A DNA stretch of 64,000 nucleotides from NCBI GenBank assembly GCA_902702965.1, contig CACRXP010000037.1, positions 587,045 to 651,044 on the forward strand, given 5' to 3'. The notes under the pieces were generated by a model that did not search any database, had not been told where the DNA came from, and was given only the letters and a program-made list of their open reading frames with translations. Both the position numbers and the translations under genes were made by a program. Source of the DNA: Spirometra erinaceieuropaei (taxonomy: Eukaryota; Platyhelminthes; Cestoda; Diphyllobothriidea; Diphyllobothriidae). Shown here piece after piece: positions 10,815-23,126 of the stretch; within the stretch, counting starts at the first letter, position 1, and each line of letters starts with the position of its first letter.

Positions 10815-11202
10815 GTTTGTTTTTTGAGTTCCTACTTGGCACTTTTGACTTCCATTTTCCATCCTCTTGCAAGTAACTAAAATCGTCTGTTAATTTAACT
10901 GTTCGTGACGACCAAGATTTAATACTGCTACTTCCGCATTTTTGTCACTTTCATTCACAAGTATCCCAATTCATTGATGTCTTTAACGTAACGTCATTTT
11001 AAGATATCAACTGCAAGCTTGAATGGTCGTTCGTGGAAAAGCATTTTTCCTAAATACACCCAATACTTTCTCGAAAAACGGTCACTTCTCTACAAGTGTT
11101 CAGGATTACCACCACTGAGTACTCTCCCACCCTCATGGGAGTCGCAGCTCTTCACATATATATTTGTGTTTGTGTGTGTTGAAATGCAGGCATCCCAAGA
11201 AA

Positions 11203-12275
11203 TATAATTTGAAGGCAAATACGTTCTTTGGGAAAAGTATAAAACTTAGTTAAGTAAATTTTTGACGCATCGTCGAAAAAAGTAGACAATAAACACCCAT
11301 TTCTACATGTTCTCGTACAGCCTAAGACCGACGGAACATTACACACGTCCGTTCACCGCAATGAAACGTATGTGGAAATAATTCTACACTATGACATCAA
11401 CAGCCCAATCTCTCTCAAGCGGAGTACTGTCAAAAGTCTGCTATATCACGCAAAACACACTGCCCTAATGAAAAAAGTTACCAAGTTCAGCTACCTGTTT
11501 GAATTATTTTCCCTAAACGATTGCCCTAGAGATTTCGTACGTCGATGCCTGAGACAACAAGAGATAAACAAAGGAACTAGATAGTTCCAATCAACCACTC
11601 AAAGTAAATACTTGACGAATCCTTCCTTACATCAGGAATGTGTCTGAACTTGTTGAAAGACACTTGAGTAAACACCAAATAAAAGTGGCGCACAAGCCGA
11701 CGACTACTTTACGCACTCCGTTTGTACGGCCTAAGGATAGGGTTGCCCATCATGATAAAAAGAAAGTCGTCTATAAGATCCCACGCGATGTCTGTGATGT
11801 CGTGTATTGTAGCCAAACCTAAAAGTCTGTCTCAACACGCATCCACGAACACCAACTGGCAGTCAAGATGCGAGACAACCTGTCTTAAATGGCCATACAC
11901 ACCCTTGATTCTGGACGCACCTTCGCATGGTACAAAACTCCCATTGTCGGAGTCTGCCCATCTAAAAAGGCCAAGAGTTTCTTGAAGCCATAAACTTCGA
12001 TAAGTCATGCACCAATAGGCACATCGAGTTAGATGCCACGTACAAAGATCTCAGGGGAAGGGGAAAGAGACGAAGGCAAATCGATCTGGGCTGATGCACA
12101 CGGCGGCTGCTTACTGGCTGAAGCACCATTTAAATAATGGTTTCCCAACACGTTTAAAATCTTACTTGTTTCTACATTTACTTAGGTCTGACGGCGACCT
12201 GGGGAACCAGCGTCAAAAATTTACTTAATGAAGGTTTCTACTTTTCCCAGAGAACGTATTTGCCTTCAAATATAT
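11203..12275 (+). mobile_element. Penelope-like element, 5'-truncated, with inverted end repeats
   Basis: From about 11330 the frame gives DGTLHTSVHRNETY, HYDINSPISLKR and CPRDFVRRCLRQQE, the C-terminal part of Penelope-type reverse transcriptase. After a frameshift, 11636-12055 gives VAHKPTTTLRTPFVRPKDR, VVYKIPRDVC, an altered YCSQT in place of YIGQT, STRIHEHQLAVKMRDNLS and NRHIELDATYKDL. This is the linker and GIY-YIG endonuclease region. There are at least two in-frame stops and a late frameshift. Sequence 11203-11268 reappears as its reverse complement at 12210-12275, the inverted pseudo-LTR arrangement known in Penelope elements. The copy is inactive. Confidence 0.85.
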
Positions 12276-12484
12276 GTATATATAAGCCCTAACTAGTACT
12301 TTATCAATCTACCCGCATTCTCTGTCCTCCCTCCTTGCTGCTATTATAATTTGTTTGCTGCAGGAAGCCAATAGTTCGGTGTGAGTCCCTTTCGGCCTAC
12401 AACGAACGCAAAATACTCGCAAAGCGTCATTTCTTCTTCCCTTCTTTTGGAACATAGTCTGAAAGAGCTCTACTCAGTTGGCAA

Positions 12485-12600
12485 TACTTAGAATTGACAG
12501 GGTAAATTAATCAACAGAAACAGACATTACCATTTTACCTTATATTCTGTCCTCAGTCAGTGTTAGTCGGACTTCAAACTGTGCACCTGAAGACCGAATC
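12485..12600 (+). repeat. Repeat G, copy 1
   Basis: It shares GGGTAAATTAA(T/C)CAACA and CCTTATATTCTGTCCTCAGT with 14915-15020. It has no coding content. The class is unknown. Confidence 0.7.
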
Positions 12601-14914
12601 TGAGTCAGCTAGTCGTCGAGCAGCGGCCTCGCCACTGTACGAAGGGCTTGCGTTATATCGGCTGAAATAAAAATAGTCACCTACGCTTTGCTGGCATGCG
12701 CCAATCTGCTTGTATTGCGGGACAGGAATGGATGTTTCCTATCCTGACTTGAAGCCAAGGGTCTGCAATCCATTCAGGCTGCCGCATGGCATGAACCCCT
12801 AGTGCAGTGGTGAGGTCGATACTCGGTGATCTGAACCTCAATCATGCAACATAGGGTTGGCCTATCGTTGTTGGATAACGTCGAACAAGCTGGACGTTGT
12901 CATTCTATGTGCCTGCCTTTGCCCATCAGGCGTCTTGTCTAATGATCACTAATAACCATGCGGCTGTTTGGATGGTCTGTAGACCCTTCTTTCTAAGGCA
13001 ACGAGGAAAATGTCCATCTCCGTCCAACAGTCAGGCCAGATCTCTACCCACCGCAAGAATTCATTTTTCTTTCAAATTTCACTTATCAGACATTGTTTAT
13101 ATGTGATCTCTGTCATTGACATCTCAACTATCCGGAATATTTAGCAGAGAGGGACGAATTCGATGTCGTATCGAAGCCATCAGCTCACTAAGATGCCTGT
13201 TAACACCATTTAAAGTCACATTTTCCTTGACCTTTAGTTTCTAGTCTTTCAGTTAGTGTTGCTAATCGTTAACCGGTGTAGGCAGTTACACCTCTATCGC
13301 CCTTAGGCCACAATTTCAGTGGCTTGTACTACATTTCCGACTTTTAATGGCCGGGTTGTGGTCGAAGATTTTGGCGAGTTCTCCTCTATTGTTCTTCCCT
13401 TCTCTAACAACTATTCTGACTGTGGATTGGCCGGTCTGCCAGGGTCTGCTTCTGTACCTACGTAGCGAACGACAGAGTTATTTTCACTATTTCACATGTA
13501 GAGCAACCAATATTATTGCTCCGTCTGCATTCTCCACAAGACCTTGCCACATCCTTCCTCTTTCAGACACACGATTTTGTAAACAGTAACAAGACGTCTC
13601 CTCCCACTGCTCATTCGTGCAACTAGATGCAACAGCGGTAACAAAAAATCTGGATCGTTGAACTCATTGGTAATCCGCTGTTGCTGCCGGACATGGGTTG
13701 ATAGTATGAGACTTATTGTCCCTATTCCTGCCTGACTTGGGATGATAACTCCAGCCATTGCAATATAAAATGTACCCCGTTTGTCCGCCACTGATTAGTA
13801 GTTTTTGCCTGATTGACGTGCCATTCCAACTGAGGACATTGAAGGAGTGCAGTTTAGCGCCCTGAGCAAATGCAGACCTGTCAAGATATCTATCTGTCAC
13901 AGTTCTTTCGCCGAGTACCAGTAGTTAGTTAAGATAGTGTCTGAACTGGGTCCCTAAGATCTCATTCAATTCGACAAATATACATCCTTATATGCGTCCC
14001 CATATCAGAGCGCATTTTGCCGACAAATGGGATTCGGACTCAGATTTGGATTAGCCTACAGAAACATCCATGTAGCCATGTCTGCTTTACGCGAGTTCAC
14101 TGCATGTACTATTTCTAGAAGGAAATCCACTCATTATACCGGCACAGTTTTTGGCGTCAAAATCCCATCTTATGAATAAGCTTGTAGGCCAACTATCCAT
14201 TCATCTGAAACCTATCCCCGAAAGCGACAAAATTGGTGGATTGAATTTTAAAGAGCTCTGCTTCAGACTAATTTATCCACCAAGGCAATTTGCATTCTAA
14301 AATACTTCACTGACCTAATTAAAGGTTTTCCTTCAACGTGCCAATTCGATCTTCAAAATGCCTGAATTTGCTGAGGTTGAATAATTTTCTGGGGTTGATT
14401 GCTTCTATGGCTTCTTGTTTCCGACTGCCCTTAGAGATGGAATATCTTCAAGACTACTAAATTCCCTTTTAAATGTTTGACTGCCATTTTGGCATCATAT
14501 TTCACGGCGCCAAATCGCTTTACTTGTCGCCCAAAATGTCCAAGCGTGAGAGAGGGGATAGAGTAAGGCCGATACAGAAGTACTCTTTCTCATGTCAATC
14601 CAGCACACTCCCCACTATGATAAGTGCTACGTTCCAAAAAGCATGGCTTTGTTTGGTCGGAGTTAATGACTAAATTTCCGTCGCGTCTACTCGCACACAC
14701 GTGCACAATTTATCGCGTCTCGTCACTTCCTCCTCAGCATCTGATGATTGGCAGCTGTTAGGCGGTCTAGACTCCCGGGCTGTCACGTTTGCCAAATTTA
14801 GCATGACATCACTGCCTCGTTTTACTACGCTTGCGTTTGCATATGCATCCGCATCAGGTGAGCCGCCTGCACTTCCGTCAGGCGTCAGAGTCTGAAACAG
14901 TTTTGCCTAATCGA
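12601..14914. other. No supported gene
   Basis: Only short frames on both strands. The longest are antisense (13513-13900, two overlapping frames) and resemble nothing I recognise. Confidence 0.5.
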
Positions 14915-15020
14915 CAGCTGACTGGGTAAATTAACCAACAAAAACGAACATTGGGAGCGCGACCATCTTGCCTTATATTCTGTCCTCAGTCAGTGACTGT
15001 CGAACTCCAGGTTTTCACTG
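14915..15020 (+). repeat. Repeat G, copy 2
   Basis: Second copy of the element at 12485-12600, in the same orientation, ending just upstream of MITE B copy 1. Confidence 0.7.
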
Positions 15021-15097
15021 TCCGTTGGTCAGACTCAGCGATAGGATTTCGGGTGTAAAGAGCTTTGGGGCCCACTGTTCTGTCCACATTCCCCAAC

Positions 15098-16066
15098 TAC
15101 GGTAGATGTGCTATCTCGTGAAACGTCTAGCGAAATTCTGAGGTACTCTTTCAATTCGCAAAGATTACCTAAGCAGGGTTGTAACATTAATTGCCCTGTG
15201 ACATAATACTAAGATATTCCAGTGACGTCAGGATGCGGGGTTTCGAGCAAGCTCCTTGTCGACCACCTGTGTAAAATGAATGCTTAAGTAGCGTGAGTTT
15301 TTCCCATTGATTTTCGATACCCTTATAAATTCAAATATAATTTGTAGAAAAGGTGCACAAAAATATTCCTTTTTTACTTATTTGGTAGCAAATTAGGCCT
15401 TCTTCAAATTTTCTCTGAAAAAAGAGTATTTTCCGATTTTAAAAAGGTTTCTAACTGCGATGTTTTTTAAGACCCTGGAATGTTCAGTCATACAGAAACG
15501 CATCAGCGTATTTGTTAGTGCTGCTTACAAAATAGAAAACGTACTCCGCGTCCATTGCAAGATTTTACGAGCCCTTTACCCTATATATAGAAATATATGC
15601 TTTTCCTTACGCGAAAACTATGCTGCTTGTAAGTTGGAAATCCTGAATGCAAGTGTAACGGTAAGTCGTGTTCAAATATATTCGGGAATTGAAAAGGGTT
15701 TTTTAGTACACAAAGATACTTTTTCTGCAAGCATAAAATTTAAAGAAGACGTAATTTTCTACTAAATGCGCTACAGAAAGAATGTTTTTGTGCATGTTTT
15801 CCATACAATTTACTTGAATCTATAAGGGTATCAAGAATGAATGGTAAAAGTGTATGCAACTTAGGTGGTCATTTTTTTACAAAATGTACCTGATGCAAAC
15901 TGCCATTAAGAAGCTTGTTCGAAAACCAGCATTCTGACGTTACTAGAATATCTTGTGTTATGCCACGCGACAACAAATATTTCAACACTATTAAGGTAAT
16001 CTTTTGCAATTGAATACACTTGCAAGAATTTCAGTCAACATTTCATGAGATAGCATATCTACTGTT
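15098..16066. mobile_element. MITE family B, copy 1 (long terminal inverted repeats)
   Basis: The left end (15098 to about 15290) and the reverse complement of the right end (about 15870-16066) align over roughly 190 bp, starting GTAGATRTGCTATCTC and continuing through a GACGTCAGRATGC-like block. The interior is A/T-rich and has no transposase. Ends of the type TA-CAGTAGAT suggest TA target duplications, as in Tc1/mariner-derived MITEs. The right flank here is TT rather than TA. Confidence 0.85.
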
Positions 16067-17734
16067 ATTTGCTGTTTTTACGTTGCTCACCTGTGAGCTC
16101 CTCATGTAACTCCGCTCCGAAGAATTCCTGAAACTGTCATAGTCCTTCTTACTTAGTCTATAAGATACTAGATTGTCGTGAGACCGTAGTGCAATTTAAA
16201 TGGTGCGCCAAAAGTGATACATGACTTATCTTTGTTTCGGCTGTTGTCCTCCTACACCAGAGCATGAAGTCGGCTAATATAACTCCATAGTTTAGAGGAA
16301 GGACAGCAGACTTGACTACATCCCGTTTCTGAATTAAAATTAATAACGCTTGTGGTTTCGCATGTTCGTCAGACTCGTCGAAAGTCCGCTCATCTGATGT
16401 CGGTGACTGCAGCATGTTTTCTACTGTGACGGACTAGTAGCGGGTTGTAGTGGTTCCTTTACGGTAATTCTCATCCTCGAGAGATCCGAGGACCCCTGTC
16501 TGAAATCTCATATTTGCGCATGTATGGACAGCACGCGTCCAGAGCGCGTTCTTTGGTTCAGCTTTCTCAGCCACTGCACATGCATATTCCCGGTCATGAC
16601 ATTGTTTTACGGTGGAACATGATGGGCATGGGACCACAGAAATATATGTAGCGTAATTGGCCTTCATGCTAAACATATTCAAGCCCAAGCCACTATTGCG
16701 TCCTCACTGGTGCGATGGGGTGTTCTTCATCTTTTGCATGAGACGAACTGTCGGTTCTTTGCGAGGTTTACCTAGGATCGTCGGTCACGACGGTCGAAAT
16801 GCCATATTTAGGATCTGAGAATTTAACCGTATAACTTTCTAATGCCATGGTCGTGTGATCACCTAGGTCGTCTACGGGTAGGAATGTTCTCTGTGCCGTG
16901 GAAAAAACGTACATTCACGTGCGTATCCTTATGCAGGTACAGCGCCTGCCTCCAAAGGGGACTGAATGACGTTTCACCAACGTCAGTATCATTTTCGCAA
17001 TGCATGACGCATATGATTATTTGCTGTCTGACGTAAAGTCGCTGTCCCTTCCACTGTCGCCCCGTCTGCTTACTCACTTTTTTATCACTTTCACCAGATT
17101 TTAATCTCCTTTTGTGTGCGCATGTGTGCTTTTTACATAAATAATGTCCGGTCGGTATGCGTAATTCACCGACGTCAGCGTAATATGTGACCGAGTGTAG
17201 AAATGCCAGCGCCACTTCCCTCCCACCGTTGCGCGCTTTTGTCGGCGGCTTGTAAGATGGCAGTCCTGTGTACTGCAGTCGGTTTAACTTGAACTTCCGC
17301 GGCACGAGTAAAGCCCTTTTATAAACAACTAACTGCCACCCTTTTACTGTACAATTCGTTCCATTTAATGTCCCCTCCGTTCCAGCTCAGGTCCTCGTCA
17401 AATGTCATAATATTTCTGACGTGCATTAAAATGAGTGGACACCGACCTGATTGGCATCTCAGAGCAAGCCAGCCTCGTCCTCTGTTTTACAAGGCTCTTG
17501 ACCCATCAGTTCGGCCTGCCATGTGACCGATGTACCCTGCAGGCATGCACATCGGTGCGTGCCCGGTTACAGGTGTGCGATTAATCGAAGAAGATCCGGC
17601 TAGACTCGAGCCAATCGTTGTCTTTTTCGATCTATCTGATTTTGCTGACCTAGTAGAAGCGTCTGAATATAATATTCGCCCAACGTCTCGAAAGTTTCGA
17701 CCGGTCAGTGCGTTTTTTAAAACTTGCTGCTCGT
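16067..17734. other. No supported gene
   Basis: Short frames only. 16775-16810 carries a scrap of repeat A (CACGACGGTCGAAATG, as at 44346-44361). Nothing else is recognised. Confidence 0.5.
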
Positions 17735-17905
17735 AGCTTGCCGTGGTTCGAGGCGCTGGACTTCCGTCTAGGAGGTCGCGAGTTCGAGCCCCAGGTGTTC
17801 CACACCCCGGGGTTGGTCATGGCTGACTGACGACGGCTAGCAAGCCGGAAATGGTCATTCCAGGCCTCCTTGTCTTTATCGGCAATACTTTTCCGCATAT
17901 ATATG
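17735..17905 (+). mobile_element. tRNA-headed SINE, copy 1
   Basis: The head resembles a tRNA: TGGTTCGAGGCGCTGGACTT followed by a B-box-like GAGTTCGAGCCCC. The body reads GGTCATGGCTGACTGACGAC, GGAAATGGTCATTCCAGGCC and TCCTTGTCTTTATCGGCAAT. The body blocks recur at 29.2, 29.5, 44.8, 47.2, 48.2, 56.3 and, weakly, 57.1 kb. No acceptor stem is present, so it is not a functional tRNA gene. Confidence 0.8.
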
Positions 17906-18230
17906 TATGGGTGTTCCTTATACATATTCATAGATATTTAGCGTTGTTTTTGGCAAGCAGCTGTACTACGAAGGCGTGAATATTTTGAGCCTTCATCAAT
18001 CGACAAAAGTTTCGGGTTTTGTGGCCGAATGCATGTAGGGTACCAATTTGGCCAGGTTGACAAGGAAAGATAATAAATCCTTACCTTGGCGGTTTTTTCA
18101 CTCGGACATTGTTTTCCTCTTGGTTTTTTGTTCTTAAAGGTAGGATAAGGGTAATCTGGACCGCCAGACCTTCAGCTGGGTATGTGAATCATGCTGCCCA
18201 TTTTAAACTGTGATTGTCTTCACCTTGTAG

Positions 18231-18277
18231 GTTCCTATCACGCTGTCGATTTCAGTGAACCTGCCCCCACAAACCAG
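18231..18277 (+). CDS. Candidate 47-bp exon
   Basis: It is bounded by acceptor CTTCACCTTGTAG and donor GTAAGG. It takes two bases from the split codon and then reads SYHAVDFSEPAPTNQ, ending in phase 0. Its entry phase matches the exit phase of the candidate exon at 10672-10814. The reading is hydrophilic and protein-like but has no recognisable motif. Membership in the ADAM gene is inferred. Confidence 0.35.
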
Positions 18278-18486
18278 GTAAGGATATTTACTTTGTTTAG
18301 TGTGCATGCTTCTTGCATCAATACCGAGTATCTAGCCATCTTGTTTGTCTCTCTGCATCGAAGAAGGAAGAGGGAGTAAACGAAACTTATTCTGACCGCC
18401 TTTTTCTCAAGAATCCTATGGGCGCTTACTTGGTTTGGAAGGTTGCCTAACGGTAGAATTTCTCAGCCTTTGGGGTGGAGAGCGAG

Positions 18487-18632
18487 GACGCGGTCGTTTC
18501 TTCTTATTCTTCCTCCTCTTCTTTGCTTATTCTTCTTCTTCCTCTTCTTCCTGTCCGTCCTCTTCCTCTTCTTTATTCTCCCCCTTCCTTTCTTCTTCAT
18601 CGCCCTGTCTCCTCTCTTTTTCACGTAATCTT
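18487..18632 (+). repeat. Polypyrimidine (CTT/TCC) tract
   Basis: About 145 bp of almost pure C/T built from degenerate CTT and TCC units. Open frames across it (poly-Ser, poly-Phe/Leu) are compositional artefacts. Confidence 0.85.
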
Positions 18633-18639
18633 ATTCATG

Positions 18640-21007
18640 CTCTCGCTTCTATGATATTTGGGTGAGCGATGTCGGATTCATTTTGGTCAGGAGACAGCAC
18701 ACATGTTTAACTCACGGAGGACGGGCAGAATGTTTGACCTGTCGCTGCTCCCCACCTGTTCTCCGGTCACCTCGGATCGGCCTTGTCGTTGGTACATAGT
18801 AGAAGTAGGAAGAGGGAACGAGACCGGTGTTCCGCAAACCTTCTTTGTCATAATCCAATTCATACTAAAGACACTTTTTTCAAGGCCCACGCACCAAAGG
18901 GCGTGTTGATATTATGCACCTGAAAGTCTGCATAATTTTGTTTCTCCACCGTTTCGAATAACTGCCTTCACTTTCCGCCTATTCAATCGGAAATCTTCAC
19001 ACTCAGCGCCTGTGCTCTGTGGGTTTCGTTTCCGCTTTCCGCTCTCTTGACGGTGACACAGTTTTGTCTCCTAAAATGGTTAACCATGGCGAGGACCTTA
19101 TTTCTTCCGTAGTGGTAGCGGCCCGACGCAACCTGGCAAGAAGGGACGATTGCTCTGTGAGCATTACCTTCCGCTCGCTGTTAGAATTTCTGATTCAGGC
19201 CGACACCACCTGGGGTCTAATTTTAGTTTTTTCGCCTCGAAGTGACTTCTTCCGTTTAACTCTAAGGTCTGCTCTACTCGGCTTTTCTGCTCTCGGTGAT
19301 TTTCGGCCGCGGCGTTTTTTGTCTGCACATATGGAATTGTAGGCGCGCTCTTTTTTTACGTCTTTGCAAAGATGGGTTGTCTGTGTTTGTGAGATATGGG
19401 GACTAATTTCCCCTAGTGTCGTTCGTGATATCCAATAGTTCTTTCATCAGAAACAGAGAAGTCACCATCCTAGAGCTGGCGTAGCGGTGACTTCCGCTTG
19501 AATTTGTTTGTACCAGTCAATGCGTGCTACGTCGAACTCATTCTACCTCCACACCTACATTATTCTTATTACCAGAGGAGGTTATGCAGCCAGGAATGAT
19601 TATGGGCGCGTAGACTGACATAACTGCTTCCACGTCTACGCGTGCCACGCACGTTCCTCTTTTTTCTGCTTCTCACTCTCCGGTCGGACACTAGTCGTGT
19701 CCATTTTCATCTATGCCTTAAGTTGTCTCCATCCACTCGTCTTCTGTTAAACGACCACTAAACACTCCTCGGGATAGTCTAAACATTCCCGTTTTTCTGG
19801 ACTAAATACACTCCAGGTACAGTTAATGCACTCGTGCCTCTGTGTAGTACTCGTGGTATTCAAAAATAGGGAGGTCACTTTTGCAACTTGTTTGCTGTTG
19901 GCAATAAACCACGTCCAATTCCTGCCCCAATTTGACATTGTTTTGTACAAGAACTCACTCTCAAGTAACTCCTCGATTCATCGAGACGTACTGATAGAAT
20001 ACTGGTGTTCATGCAGCCGTTCGCATGTCTGCTCATTTATTAGAACAACAGTGACTGACTACCTCTTTGTGAAAATGAACTGGAATAACTGCGAAAAATT
20101 CCGAATTTTTGCGCGCATTGTCAGATATCTTAATACCCTCATCATTCCTCGTGAATCGGGATCCTGGTAACTGTGCTTTTTTGCAAGGAGCTGTAGAGAA
20201 ATTTAGCGCGAGAACGCAATATTCTACCTCAACATTTGTCCGAGTGTTTACCTACTATCGCCTTCTACTTTCCACCGTTTAGACCTACTCATAAAACTCG
20301 TATTACACGATGACCTGGTTTTTGTTCCCTGAATGGGTCATCTACTGCGTCCTTGCCGAATGGCTTTGAGAGGATGATTGCAGTTGTGCAGCAACTGCTA
20401 GTCTTCCCCATTTTCGTCTTAATTCTGTCATCCATCCATTTTGGGGTAAATAATAAATCTGAAATATACCTGCGCGTTTATGATTTGCCTACACCTTATT
20501 GCAACGGTTCCTCCCAACCCCAGCAAGTTTGTCAGTTGGCCAATTATCTGTGTGTCTTTTTAAAATCCACCCAACCCACTCTAGCGTAACGGATTAACGG
20601 GACCATTTCTCAAACCCCTTGAACGAACTTGCCTCAGAAAGTCCATTGACTGCCACTTGAGTATACTACCCATTTATCATCGTATATTTTGTTTACAAAC
20701 TGCTTCTTTGCTGTCATTGCGCGTACTAGCGTTAAGATATGGCTGACTTGCAAACTTACTGTGGATTTTTTATGTAGAGGAGCCCTCTCCGCAGGCACGC
20801 GCGCTTGTGAATAGGGTTCTGGCGATGGACTGAGTTATAACAAACACCATCTCGATGTTGATCGATTTGATTTTTTTCATTCATTTTAGTTACGATGCAA
20901 GCTGAATGGCATTGTGCGCGCCGTATTAGGGCCAGTCCAGAAGAAGCACAGCTCGCAAAAAGCAGAACCGCAGCATCGAAAACATAACTTTGGTTGAGCT
21001 TTCATAT
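18640..21007. other. No supported gene
   Basis: A 107-codon frame at 19019-19342 (+) is the longest. It has no splice context and no recognised domain. The rest is short frames. Confidence 0.45.
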
Positions 21008-21856
21008 AGTCAGTGACCGATCTCATGAAATGTTAACTAACATTCTAAAGTTCGTTTTCGACTAGGAAGCTGGGGCTGCAATATTGACTATCTTGCGACG
21101 TAAGCCCGTAGTGCGCACTTTCTCCAGCGATTTTCGATGCTTTTGTAAATTCAAATATACTTTTTAGAGAACCTCCACACATTTATTACTTCTTGTACTG
21201 AATTGGTAGAAAACCATGTCTTCTCCAATTTTTGTGCTTAGAGGAAAAGTATGCTTCGATTTTAAGAACGTTTTGCTATTCCCGAATAATTTTGGGCTCG
21301 ATCTACCATTGCACTTTTGTTTAAAGTGTTCAGCCTACAAGCTGTACACGTTCCGTGTAAGGAGGCATACGTTCCTTTGTGTTATTAGGAAAGTACGATA
21401 TTAGGGCTCACAAAGTAATGAAATGGATGTGGAATATGTTGTATAGTCGACGGCCGATACGATTGTATTCAGTCTTTAGAAATCGCATAATTACAAGCTC
21501 TTTAAAACCGAAAGATGCCCTTTCTCGAAGCACGAAAATCTTTGAAAGACATGATTTGCTACCAACTGAGTACAAGGAGTAATATTTTTGTTGAGGTTTT
21601 CTATAAAAAATTTGAATTTACAAGAGCGTCGAAAATCGGTGGAGAAAATGCGCAATACGTAAGCAGCCACTTTTTCACTGAGTGCGGACTTTGTAGGCGG
21701 CCGAAAAGTGCATTCAAAGGCCAGCACACCGGCGCGTCTGGAACATTTGGGGCTTACGTCGCCAGGTAGTCAATATTTCATCCCCACCTAACTAACCTTT
21801 CCTAATCGAAAACGAACTTTAGGATGTTAGTTAACACTTCATGACATGCCGATGCT
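21008..21856. mobile_element. MITE family B, copy 2
   Basis: About 21023-21110 and the reverse complement of 21755-21850 share TCATGAARTGTTAACTAAC, TAAAGTTCGTTTTCGA and GCGACGTAAGCCC. The two ends of this copy match each other better than they match other family B copies. No transposase frame is present; the internal frames at 21379-21769 are unrecognised. Confidence 0.85.
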
Positions 21857-23011
21857 TTAGTCGTCTTATACTGAAAATAGTTGCTCGGGATGCGGAGAAC
21901 CTCATTATGAGTTCCCCAACTACCGATCCCGCGTGGACAGTGGCCATTGTAGACTCTCCTAAATTATCTGATTGCGTACCAGTTCGAGTTTTTTTAGGGG
22001 TGTTTTCATTCAGCTGATGGATCCTTCAGCTAGAATACAATTAGGACACGTTGGCAGCCATTTAGTCTGTCGCCATCCGAAGTTAAGTCAAACTTGTCGA
22101 GATACAGTCGGTGTGTATCTGCGTCCTGATCGTACTCTTTTAACCCCTCAATGCCTGTGCCGTTGGCGCCTGTCCGACAGGTGACCATTCGCGCTGCCTC
22201 ACCTGGACAGCTTTCAACTCCCCCACCGCCTAAGGCCTCTCTTGACCGCATCCAACCGCCAGATTTCATGTTACCAGGTGGCCATCTCACTGTCCTTTTC
22301 TGCCTTACCAGTCATAGTTACAACATACAAGTGCGTGGCTGCCCTAAAATATGACTTGCGAACACTTGGCGATGCACCGGCTTAGAGGACCCCTATGTCA
22401 CTGGCCTTCCTGGCACAGCATTCCGTCTTTTTCTGGTTAGTGATTCATCAAGCAGTCACAGAAATCATTGCGGATGGTTATGCCCGCGGGTTGTGTACAC
22501 ACGTGTATTATGTACGCAACCCATGCCCTTTCATCTGCTTTTCTCTATCACCATTGCCACCGGTCAGTACCGCCCCTGTCGGGCCGATTGCAATGCGGGG
22601 TTGGCTTAGTCATCAGTATTACAGCAGGGTGCCTGGCGCATACGCCCAAGACAGCGAGTGTTTTCTGCTTGGCGACTCCTAACTACGCCTTCCGGACTGA
22701 AGCCTTTACCGGCCCTGTACTTGTCATTGACATTTGTACGTTTCCGCACTGACGCCACACACAAACACCCCGTCCTCGCAGCCCTTTATTTCCAGCGCCT
22801 CCGGTAGGCGATAGGTCCGGTCGTATAGCCTCTCTACCACCAAATTTGCGTCAGCTCCTTCTTCGACCTCCCCTCGATGAGGCCGCAACAGCACGAGCTG
22901 CTGTCGCTCGTATTGTGGTGATAAATTTGAGTTTTTCCTCGGCTTCTGTCCACGCCAGAGTGACCTTACACCTGTTCATTTTCAGCATGTTTGGTCCTGT
23001 GTTCCCTTCAG
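21857..23011. other. No supported gene
   Basis: Overlapping short frames on both strands at 22030-22752. None resembles a known family. Confidence 0.45.
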
Positions 23012-23126
23012 TGTAGAAGTACTAGTCCGTACATTAACCCGAAGGACACGTTTTCAATTATGTTCTCCGCAGCAATCAGTGTGCTACGTTACTGTGAACA
23101 AGTGGAGGGGAAGGGCAGCGGCGGCG
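23012..23126 (+). CDS. Candidate 115-bp exon
   Basis: Acceptor GTGTTCCCTTCAG and donor GTAGGT enclose an open phase-0 frame reading CRSTSPYINPKDTFSIMF, then LRYCEQVEGKGSGG. Its entry phase matches the exit of the 18231-18277 candidate. It has two cysteines and a Gly-rich end but no diagnostic motif, so it may be a chance frame. Confidence 0.25.

Noticed and set aside
11260..11285. Hammerhead-like TGACGCATCGTCGAAA in the Penelope flank
   Set aside because: The CUGANGA core is absent and the stem arrangement does not fit, although such ribozymes do occur in Penelope elements.
13513..13900. Antisense gene from two overlapping frames
   Set aside because: No recognised domain, no splice signals and no repeat match. 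The frames overlap and look like chance.
17735..17800. Functional tRNA gene
   Set aside because: No acceptor stem, and the SINE body follows directly. Similar heads or bodies occur at several other sites.
18435..18665. Poly-Ser/poly-Phe protein
   Set aside because: Compositional frame on a polypyrimidine tract.
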